From JBEISR01 sp044371425 (GTDB lineage: Bacteria > Planctomycetota > Planctomycetia > Pirellulales > Pirellulaceae), in NCBI GenBank assembly GCA_044371425.1, contig JBILTR010000017.1, positions 59,120 to 123,119 of the forward strand: a stretch of DNA of 64,000 bases. Direction: 5' to 3'. Below are positions 42,339 to 49,968 of this stretch, piece by piece. How positions within the stretch are numbered: position 1 is the stretch's first letter; every line of letters begins with the position of its first letter. The translations under genes and the position numbers were made by a program. A model generated the notes under the pieces. The model worked only from the letters and a program-made list of their open reading frames with translations. It did no database searches and had not been told where the DNA came from.

Positions 42339-43388
42339 ATGGCCAACGGCCTGTGCCGACTTGGGAAATCGGGTCGAAGTCCGATCGGTTCGCTTGCTGG
42401 ATTTTCGATCGCCGCGACGGGGATCGGTCTTCCCGAGCAGCAGGTGACGAACGAAGATTTGGCCGCACTGGGTTGCGACAGCGAGTGGATTGTCCAGCGG
42501 ACAGGGATCCACCGGCGGCGCAAGGCGTCGGACCATCAGTCGTCTGGCGACTTGGCGTACGAGGCGGCGGTCGACTGCCTGAAGCGGGCTGGCGTGGCCC
42601 CCAGCAAGGTCGATCTGGTGGTTGTCGCCACCCTGACTCCTGACCATGCCACCCCTTCCACTGCCTGCCTTCTGCAGGCCCGCCTGGGCTGCATCGCCCC
42701 GGCCTTCGACTTGAATGCGGCCTGCTCGGGATTCCTCTACGCTCTGGTGGTCGCCGGGCATATGGTTTCCAGTGGTTTCAGCCGCTGCGCTCTGGTGGTC
42801 GGTAGCGAGGTGATGAGCCGCACGGTCAGTCCAACCGACCCCAAAACCTACCCTCTTTTCGGAGATGGCGCCGGCGCGGTCCTTCTGGTCCCCTCCCAAA
42901 CCCCAGACGGAAAGCCACTCCCGCAAAGCGGCCTGATCGCCTACACCCTGGGCTCGGAAGGCGAAGGGGCCAGTCAGCTTTGCATCCCGGCCGGTGGCAG
43001 CCGCGAGCCGTTGACTGCCGAGCGGATTGCTCAGGGCCGCCAGTACATGACGATGGATGGCCGATCGGTCTTCAAGTGGGCGGTGCGTGTGGTGGCCGAT
43101 GCCATTCGCGACACCTTGGCCGAGGCGCAGATGCCCCTGGAGGAAGTCGCCATGTTTGTGCTCCACCAGGCCAATATTCGAATTCTGGATGCTGCAGCCC
43201 AAGAGCTGGGGATTCCATCCGAAAAAATGTTTGTCAACCTCGACCGCTACGGAAACACCTCCGCCGCCAGCGTCCCGCTGGCGCTGCATGAGGCGGCGCT
43301 CGAGGGACGCTTTCAGCGGGGAGATCCAATTCTCCTCTGCGGCTTCGGTGCCGGACTCACCTGGGGATCGGCTCTGATACGCTGGTAA
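42339..43388 (+). CDS. fabH: Beta-ketoacyl-ACP synthase III
   Basis: A 349-residue KAS III, which condenses acetyl-CoA with malonyl-ACP to start fatty-acid synthesis. The triad is intact: Cys129 in NAACSGFLYAL, His in FVLHQANIRI and Asn in DRYGNTSAASVPLAL. DSEWIVQRTGIHRRR near residue 50 is typical. I chose the ATG with AGGGGAT just upstream; 83 more codons are open upstream but look non-coding. No other fatty-acid gene is adjacent; the adaptor gene follows after 32 bases. Confidence 0.95.
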   Translation: MANGLCRLGKSGRSPIGSLAGFSIAATGIGLPEQQVTNEDLAALGCDSEWIVQRTGIHRRRKASDHQSSGDLAYEAAVDCLKRAGVAPSKVDLVVVATLTPDHATPSTACLLQARLGCIAPAFDLNAACSGFLYALVVAGHMVSSGFSRCALVVGSEVMSRTVSPTDPKTYPLFGDGAGAVLLVPSQTPDGKPLPQSGLIAYTLGSEGEGASQLCIPAGGSREPLTAERIAQGRQYMTMDGRSVFKWAVRVVADAIRDTLAEAQMPLEEVAMFVLHQANIRILDAAAQELGIPSEKMFVNLDRYGNTSAASVPLALHEAALEGRFQRGDPILLCGFGAGLTWGSALIRW

Positions 43389-43420
43389 TCCCAACCTTTA
43401 ACTCGGGAACCACTCCTCCC

Positions 43421-44683
43421 ATGAGACTCTGGATCTGGTTGATTGTGCTCTTGGCGCTGATCGGGGGCGGTGGCTACCTGGGATACCGCCCCGCCCTCCA
43501 ATACTGGGAAGCTCGCAATCAACCCAAGTGGCGGTTTCTTCCTGTGGAGAAGGGAGACCTCAAGCACCTGGTCAACGCCACCGGGAAGGTGGAACCGGTG
43601 CAAAGGGTCTCCATCGGCGCGGTCGTCAGCGGACCGGTCGAAGAATTGCTGGTCGACTTCAATTCCCCTGTCACCAAAGGCCAGCTTCTGGCACGCATCG
43701 ACCCCAGCCTCTATCAGTCCGCCGAACAGCGCGACCAAGCGATGCTGAAGACGCGTCAAGCCGAAGTCCTGCGAGCTCAGGCGCTGCTCAGTCAGGCGGA
43801 GAACGAGGAGAAGCGCGCGCAGGAACTTTTTTCGGCCAACCAGAATTTCATCTCAGAGACCGAATTGGACCAACTGCGATTCAATCGGCAAGCCAGGCAG
43901 GCCGAATGCACGGTCGCAGAAACCGCAGTGGCTCAGGCACTGGCACAGCTGCAGAACTCCACCACCAATCTTTCCTACACCGAGATCCGGTCTCCGGTCG
44001 ATGGCATCATCGTGGAACGCAAGGTCGACAAAGGACAGACGCTAGCGGCGCAGTTTCAGACCCCCGAGATGTTCGTGGTCGCCCCCGAAATGCAGCAGCG
44101 CATGCATATCTACGCCTCGGTCGACGAAGCCGACATCGGCTACATCCGAAGCGCCCAGACTTCCGGTCAACCGGTCCGCTTCACCGTCGACGCCTACCCC
44201 GAACGGATTTTCGATAGTGGGAAGATCGTTCAGGTGCGGCTCAGCAGCAAGGAGGAGCAAAGCGTGATCACCTACCCGGTCATCGTGGAGACGCCCAACG
44301 AAGACCTCAGCCTCCTTCCCGGCATGACCGCCAACCTCTCCTTTCAGATCGAATCTAGAGAAAAAGTCCTGAAGCTTCCCAACGCCGCCCTCCGCTTCTA
44401 CCCCGATCGCAAATGGGTCCACCCAGACGATCGACGAGTTCTCGATGGCGTCGATCAACAGAAGAATATGGGGGAATCGAACGAAAGTCGTTTGCAGTCG
44501 GCGGAGGAAACGTACGATGCCAACCGCCGGCGGATGCGCCGCCATGTCTGGGTGGTCGACGGGAAACTGCTGCGAGCTCGTGAAGTCACCCTCGGTATCT
44601 CCGACAGCCGCTTCACCGAAATGCTGGAAGGGAATTTGACCGAAGGGGAGGTGCTGGTCATCGGGGAGCAACCCAAGACATGA
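43421..44683 (+). CDS. HlyD/MacA-like periplasmic adaptor
   Basis: A 420-residue membrane-fusion protein. One N-terminal membrane helix (WIWLIVLLALIGGGGYLGY) anchors it. The lipoyl halves flank a coiled coil (about residues 95-190: LSQAENEEKRAQELFSAN), then SYTEIRSPVDGIIVERKVDK marks the second lipoyl half, followed by the beta-barrel and membrane-proximal domains. It links an inner-membrane transporter to an outer-membrane exit. The permease gene follows 64 bases later. Confidence 0.88.
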   Translation: MRLWIWLIVLLALIGGGGYLGYRPALQYWEARNQPKWRFLPVEKGDLKHLVNATGKVEPVQRVSIGAVVSGPVEELLVDFNSPVTKGQLLARIDPSLYQSAEQRDQAMLKTRQAEVLRAQALLSQAENEEKRAQELFSANQNFISETELDQLRFNRQARQAECTVAETAVAQALAQLQNSTTNLSYTEIRSPVDGIIVERKVDKGQTLAAQFQTPEMFVVAPEMQQRMHIYASVDEADIGYIRSAQTSGQPVRFTVDAYPERIFDSGKIVQVRLSSKEEQSVITYPVIVETPNEDLSLLPGMTANLSFQIESREKVLKLPNAALRFYPDRKWVHPDDRRVLDGVDQQKNMGESNESRLQSAEETYDANRRRMRRHVWVVDGKLLRAREVTLGISDSRFTEMLEGNLTEGEVLVIGEQPKT

Positions 44684-44747
44684 TTCCAGCGACAGATGAT
44701 CGTATCGCTGCCGCCCCAGACCTTGCTTCGACAAGGAGGTCGCTGCG

Positions 44748-45989
44748 ATGAAGCTGGCTGCCATCCTTCGAATCGCACTGCGCGCGATCGCCAAGAACAA
44801 GATGCGCGCCAGCCTCACCGTGCTGGGAGTGGTGATCGGCATCGCCGCGGTCACGGCGATGGTCTCGATCGGTCTGTCGGCCAGCCAACTGGTGCAGGGG
44901 GAATTTCAGAATCTGGGAACCAATGTCATCGTCGTCCTCCCCGGCAACCAGCAGACCCAAGGCGCCCGCCGCGCGCTGATTCCCTCGCTGACCCCGGGCG
45001 ATGTCTCCGCCATCCAGAAGGAATGCAACGCAGTTCTCGCCGCCTCCCCCATGGTCTTCAGCACCGGCAATGCCATCTTCGGCAATTCCAACTGGACCCC
45101 CAAGGAAATGGTCGGCGTCGGCAGCGATTACCTGACGGTGCGCAACTGGCAAATTCGACTCGGTGATTTCTTCACCGATCGCGATATCTCCAATGCCAAC
45201 AAAGTCTGCGTCATCGGTCAGACCGTCGTCAAGAAACTGTTTCAAACCTCCAATCCGATCGGCGAATCGATCCGCATCAACAAGATCCCTTTCGAGGTCG
45301 TCGGAGTGCTGCAGGCCAAAGGGGCCAACATGGTGGGCGACGATCAGGACAATATCATCCTGCTTCCCTACACCACCGTTCGAAAACGCCTGCAGCGCAG
45401 CAACTTCAACAATGTCGATATCATCCTCGCCTCGGCCCGTTCGGTCGAACAGATGAAACTGGCGCAGACCGAAATGGAAGGACTCCTCTCCGATCGCCAT
45501 CGCATCGGACCAGGACAGCCCTCCGACTTCGAGGTGCAAAATACCACCGAGATCGCTGGAGTCTTCAGCATCATCACGGGGACGCTCACCGCCATGCTGG
45601 CCGCCATCGCAGGGATCTCACTGCTGGTAGGTGGCGTGGGCATCATGAACATCATGCTGGTTTCGGTCACCGAGCGAACGCGGGAAATCGGTATCCGGAT
45701 GGCGGTCGGTGCGCGGCCCGGCGATATCCTCCGTCAGTTTCTGGTCGAGTCGATGCTGCTGTCTCTGCTGGGTGGCATCGTCGGTGTGCTGTTAGGTATC
45801 TCCGCCTCCATCGGATTGATCTGGCTGATCAACGCCGTCTCTGCCGGACGCCCCTGGCCGATCGTCGTCAGCTGGCCCGCCGCTGTGGCCAGCTTGCTCT
45901 TTTCCGCCGCCGTCGGTATCGGATTCGGCTATTACCCAGCATGGCGCGCCAGCCGTCTGGACCCGATCGACGCCCTCCGCTACGAATAG
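44748..45989 (+). CDS. MacB-like ABC transporter permease (no ATPase domain)
   Basis: A 413-residue permease of the MacB/FtsX type: an N-terminal helix (SLTVLGVVIGIAAVTAMVSI), a large periplasmic domain and three C-terminal helices, with the family block ERTREIGIRMAVGARPGDIL. Full MacB carries a fused N-terminal ATPase of about 230 residues; here the protein begins at the permease, and no ATPase gene lies between adaptor and permease or nearby. Paired with the adaptor it probably exports peptides, lipids or drugs with an ATPase encoded elsewhere. Confidence 0.88.
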   Translation: MKLAAILRIALRAIAKNKMRASLTVLGVVIGIAAVTAMVSIGLSASQLVQGEFQNLGTNVIVVLPGNQQTQGARRALIPSLTPGDVSAIQKECNAVLAASPMVFSTGNAIFGNSNWTPKEMVGVGSDYLTVRNWQIRLGDFFTDRDISNANKVCVIGQTVVKKLFQTSNPIGESIRINKIPFEVVGVLQAKGANMVGDDQDNIILLPYTTVRKRLQRSNFNNVDIILASARSVEQMKLAQTEMEGLLSDRHRIGPGQPSDFEVQNTTEIAGVFSIITGTLTAMLAAIAGISLLVGGVGIMNIMLVSVTERTREIGIRMAVGARPGDILRQFLVESMLLSLLGGIVGVLLGISASIGLIWLINAVSAGRPWPIVVSWPAAVASLLFSAAVGIGFGYYPAWRASRLDPIDALRYE

Positions 45990-46042
45990 ATCGACTTGCC
46001 GCCAGCCCGCTTCCCCTACCCTCCCCTTGAGGCCGTTCGATC

Positions 46043-48592
46043 ATGCACCTTCCCCCGCCGTGCCATTCTCTCCGTTTGCCACTTTGCCTGTCGCTGGTCT
46101 CCCTTCTATCGCTCTGCCTTTCGGCTCAGGAACCCACCGCCCCACCCCAAACGATCGCGATCCAGGAAGCCTTCGTCACCGCGCCACCTCGCAGTGGCGG
46201 CCGCGCCCGAATCTCCATTCCGAAAGATCTGCTGGAAGCCGCTTCGCTGGAAGGAAAACTCCTTTGGCCAGATGCGGCGAACGACACTTCGCCAAGCAGC
46301 GAGGGGATCGATCCGTGGCGCAAGCTGACAGCCGACCCCCAAGGTGGCTTCTCGGATCGCGCTCTGGCGGGGGGCTGGATGGTCGCCTATGTCGACCTGC
46401 CTGAAGAAGGGATCTGGATGCTGGAAGCCCAAGGCCATGGATCGGTCCGCATCAACGATGCCCCGCGCGTCGGCGATGTCTACAGCAACGGCACAGCCGC
46501 CATCCCAGTCCTTCTTTCAGCAGGGCAAAATCGACTGGTCTTCACCGGAGGCCGCGGCCGCATCTCCGCTCGGCTGACGGCCCCCACCAAGCCGCTGTCG
46601 CTCTCCCTGCGCGATACCACCCTACCCCATCTGATCCGCCAGGAGACCGATCCGCTCTGGGGAAGTCTGATGCTGGTGATCGCCAGCCCTGCACTCCCCG
46701 ACCATCTGGCCATCCGCACCTCGGGTGACTCCCTCCTCCCAACAACCATCGATGTGCCACCCACTCTTCCGTTGACGATCCGCAAAGTCCCTTTTTCCGT
46801 CGCCGTCGATCCATCCACTTGGAAAGACCTTCCTGATTCGACCGGATCGATCCAGGTGAAGATCGAACTGGTGCAAGGAGAAGCATCCGGAAGTAAAACC
46901 GTGCTCGACACCGTCGAGGTCGAACTCCCCGTCCGCTCCGCAGACGCTTTCCATCGCCGTACCTTCGTCAGCCAGATCGATGGCAGCGTGCAATACTACG
47001 CGGTCCATCCTCCTGCGATCGATGCCGCCACCGATCGCTCCCAACGCCCCGCCATGGTGCTCACCCTGCATGGCGCTGGCGTCGAAGGGGAAGGTCAAGC
47101 CGCCTCCTATGCCCCCAAGCCCGATATGGTCATCGTCGGTGCAACCAACCGCAGGCCCTTTGGTTTCGACTGGGAAGACTGGGGGCGACTGGATGCTTTG
47201 GAAGTCTTGGAGCAATCCAGCAACCGCTTCCAGACCGATCCGGCTCGCTGCTACCTGACAGGCCATTCGATGGGTGGCCATGGCACCTGGCACATCGGGT
47301 CGCTTTATCCCGATCGCTTCGCCGCCATCGCTCCCAGCGCAGGCTGGATCAGCTTCTCCACCTACGCCGGTGGTCCGGCTCCAGCAGATACCCCCAGCAA
47401 TCCATCGACCGAGATCCTCCGCCGTAGCACATCAGGAAGCGATACCCTGGCGCGAAAGGGCAATCTGGCCAGCCAGGGAGTCTACATCCTGCATGGCGAT
47501 CAGGACGACAATGTCCCAGTCGACCAGGCCAGGACGATGCGCGAGGAACTTTCGAAGTTCCATCCCGATTTCGTCTACAAGGAACAACCAGGTGCCGGCC
47601 ACTGGTGGGGTAATCTCTGCGTCGACTGGCCCCCCATCTTCCGCTTCTTTGCCGACCACCAGATCCCTGCTTCCCAATCGGTGCGATCGATCGACTTCAC
47701 CACCCCCGCACCCCATCTCTCGTCGCGCTGCCACTGGGCGACGATCGAACAGCAGATCCGGCCAGGAGATGTCTCTCGCATCCAGCTGTCGATCGATCCC
47801 AAGACCGGAAAGCTCTCCGGCACCACCAGCAACGTCCAATTGCTTCGCCTTGCCAAGAAAGCCTGGCAAGCCAATCTTGCCGCCGACGCAGTGAAGCCTG
47901 AATCACTGGAGATCCAGCTGGACAGCCAATCGATCCGCATGGCATGGCCTTCGGTGCCGACGGGAATGGTGCTGCGGCGCGATGGAGATTCCTGGCGTGT
48001 CGAGGAGTCAACCGAATCCCAGACAACGGAAAAGAATTCGCAGCGCAGCGGCTTTTTCAAGGAAGCCTTCCGTCGGCGTTTTGTTCTGGTCTACGGCACC
48101 CAGGGGACCGAGGAAGAAAACCAAGCGATGCTCAGTCGCGTCCGCTTCGATGCCGAAACGTTCTGGTACCGAGGCAACGGGTCGGTCGATTGCATGTCCG
48201 ATACCCAGTGGCAGGAGATGGCCGACGAGGATCGCAACGTGATCGTCTACGGGAATGCTTCGATCAATCTCGCATGGCGTCAGTTGCTAGCCAATAGCCC
48301 GATCGTGGTGGAGCGAGATCGATGGATGATCGAGGGAAAGGAAGCGAAGCAGACCGAAGCGGCGGTGCTGATGGTCCGCCCGCGTGCCAATAGCCCCCAT
48401 GCTCTGGTGGGCGCCATCGGCGGCACCTCGACTCGCGCCCTCCGCGCCACTTTGCGCCTTCCAATTTTCTCCTCCGGAACCGGTTACCCCGACTACCTGT
48501 TGCTAAGCCCTGATTTTCTTTCCAAAGGAAATGACGCCATCCTCGCTACCGGGTTTTTCAACAACGACTGGAGCCTCGACGGATCGCCGTGA
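46043..48592 (+). CDS. Large secreted alpha/beta-hydrolase (esterase/prolyl-oligopeptidase-like)
   Basis: An 849-residue exported protein. Signal peptide: residues 1-28 (PLCLSLVSLLSLCLSAQ). Residues 30-310 look like beta-sandwich, non-catalytic domains. The hydrolase core (about 315-545) begins AMVLTLHGAGVEGEG, with nucleophile Ser409 in TGHSMGGHGTW, an Asp in HGDQDDNVP and His520 in GAGHWWG. The remaining about 300 residues form a C-terminal domain that also occurs in other planctomycete peptidase/esterase proteins. Likely acts on complex polysaccharide esters or peptides outside the cytoplasm. It starts 53 bases after the permease. Confidence 0.85.
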   Translation: MHLPPPCHSLRLPLCLSLVSLLSLCLSAQEPTAPPQTIAIQEAFVTAPPRSGGRARISIPKDLLEAASLEGKLLWPDAANDTSPSSEGIDPWRKLTADPQGGFSDRALAGGWMVAYVDLPEEGIWMLEAQGHGSVRINDAPRVGDVYSNGTAAIPVLLSAGQNRLVFTGGRGRISARLTAPTKPLSLSLRDTTLPHLIRQETDPLWGSLMLVIASPALPDHLAIRTSGDSLLPTTIDVPPTLPLTIRKVPFSVAVDPSTWKDLPDSTGSIQVKIELVQGEASGSKTVLDTVEVELPVRSADAFHRRTFVSQIDGSVQYYAVHPPAIDAATDRSQRPAMVLTLHGAGVEGEGQAASYAPKPDMVIVGATNRRPFGFDWEDWGRLDALEVLEQSSNRFQTDPARCYLTGHSMGGHGTWHIGSLYPDRFAAIAPSAGWISFSTYAGGPAPADTPSNPSTEILRRSTSGSDTLARKGNLASQGVYILHGDQDDNVPVDQARTMREELSKFHPDFVYKEQPGAGHWWGNLCVDWPPIFRFFADHQIPASQSVRSIDFTTPAPHLSSRCHWATIEQQIRPGDVSRIQLSIDPKTGKLSGTTSNVQLLRLAKKAWQANLAADAVKPESLEIQLDSQSIRMAWPSVPTGMVLRRDGDSWRVEESTESQTTEKNSQRSGFFKEAFRRRFVLVYGTQGTEEENQAMLSRVRFDAETFWYRGNGSVDCMSDTQWQEMADEDRNVIVYGNASINLAWRQLLANSPIVVERDRWMIEGKEAKQTEAAVLMVRPRANSPHALVGAIGGTSTRALRATLRLPIFSSGTGYPDYLLLSPDFLSKGNDAILATGFFNNDWSLDGSP

Positions 48593-48666
48593 GCGGCAGA
48601 GGCACGGTCTCTTTCAGACTTTCTGCTTTTGCTCGACGTCGGATTCCGTTGTGTGGCGGCTAGCTT

Positions 48667-49230
48667 GGTAGGGTGTGTGAGGCCGTCGGTAGCCTGGGTG
48701 ACTTTCCAGGGGTGAAATTGACGGTGAGAGATGGTGTTCCTTACTTTTGGTCGCGACGGAGGAACACACCGTCATGGTTGGTCGACGTTTGGTTCTGGTG
48801 TGTTCGCGGTCCGATCGATCTGGTCAAAAAGGTTTGCCGGCGCTCTTGCACGGTTACCGCCATATTCCGCTCGCCCCCCAGACCGGCTCACACACCCTAC
48901 GAATCTCGTACTCGTACTCGTACTCGTGCTCGTGCTCGTACAGGTGCTCGAATTTGGCCTTTGGTTCTGGTGTGTTCGCGGTCCGATCGATCTGGTCAAA
49001 AAGGTTGGCCGGCGCTCTTGCACGGTTACCGCCATATTCCGCTCGCCCCCTAGACCGGCTCACACACCCTACAGATCTCGTACTCGTGCTCCGTGCTCGT
49101 GCTCGAATTTGACGTTTGGTTCTGGTGTGTTCGCGGTCCGGCCGATCCGGTCAAAAAGGTTCTCCGGCGATCTTGCCCGGTTACCGCCATATTCCGCTCG
49201 CCCCCCAGACCGGCTCACACACCCCGACTT
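48667..49230. repeat. Tandem mosaic repeat with three copies and an inverted partial copy
   Basis: A core of about 112 bases occurs three times, starting TTTGGTTCTGGTGTGTTCGC at 48788, 48960 and 49115, each ending near CGGCTCACACACCC. Copies 1 and 2 are each followed by a variable linker of CTCGTA/CTCGTG hexamers (48904-48955 and 49078-49108). An inverted partial copy, GTAGGGTGTGTGAGGCCG, lies at about 48668. The linker read on the minus strand gives Tyr-Glu/His-Glu runs like the tail of S23 proteins. Spacing (172 and 155 bases) and unit size exclude CRISPR. Confidence 0.85.
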
Positions 49231-49252
49231 GGTGCCTTGCGATAGTTTCCCT

Positions 49253-49957
49253 TTACCCAACCCGCACGAGGGTATTGCCGACGATGGCGATCGCAGGACC
49301 CGAAAAATCGCTACGGCGCTGCCCACCTGTGAATTCCCCGAGCGACGGCAAGATCATTCCATTGGTGCTGAACTGAAAGCAGGGCCAACAACCAGTGATC
49401 CCAAAAACTTTTGGTAGCGCAACCTTCGGATGTAGATGACCGGCAATAAAGGGAGCTTCGATCTCAGAGATATCTCCCGCCCTTGCCGGAGTTTCTTCTT
49501 TTCCCCTGCGATCGAAAGCTCCAGTCGGCTCCGAGGGATGATGTCGCAGCGCGATCCCATCGACCTCCCACGGCTCGGGCCGCCACCCGATCGCCAATCG
49601 TTCACAGAGCGTGCGTGTCCCTCGATCGTGATTGCCCGCCACCAGTTCGATGGTGATCGCTTCGTGTCGCTGTCGCCAGGCGACCAGCCATCGCTCCAGC
49701 TGCTCTGAAAGTCCGGAACGCGCATGAAACAGGTCCCCCAGGATCCACAAACTCCTGGCGCTGGTTGCCTCCAGCAACCGGTCCAATCGCTCTAGCGTCT
49801 CCTGCGTGGCTCCTTCCGGGATCGCCAGCCCCGACTTGCGGAAGACCAGTTCCTTCCCCAGATGAAGATCGGCGACCAGGAGGGCTTGATGGCGAGGCCA
49901 GTAGAGCCCTCGTCCGGCCAGCAGTTCCCAAGGTTCCTGGCACCAAGTGTATGGCAT
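49253..49957 (-). CDS. pdeM: Ligase-associated DNA damage response endonuclease PdeM
   Basis: A 234-residue metallophosphoesterase. VADLHLGKE (metal site 1), ILGDLFHARSG, VAGNHDRG and IAGHLHPK are the calcineurin-type motifs. It is the fourth member of the ligase-associated repair cassette. The ATG at 49957 is used here; a TTG at 49972 overlaps the helicase stop as TTGA and is an equally good start in this coupled operon. It ends at the mosaic repeat region. Confidence 0.9.
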   Translation of the reverse strand: MPYTWCQEPWELLAGRGLYWPRHQALLVADLHLGKELVFRKSGLAIPEGATQETLERLDRLLEATSARSLWILGDLFHARSGLSEQLERWLVAWRQRHEAITIELVAGNHDRGTRTLCERLAIGWRPEPWEVDGIALRHHPSEPTGAFDRRGKEETPARAGDISEIEAPFIAGHLHPKVALPKVFGITGCWPCFQFSTNGMILPSLGEFTGGQRRSDFSGPAIAIVGNTLVRVG

Positions 49958-49968
49958 CCGTTCCACGA

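Noticed and set aside
48788..49230. CRISPR array
   Set aside because: Units are 112 bases with degenerate hexamer linkers, not short repeats with unique spacers.
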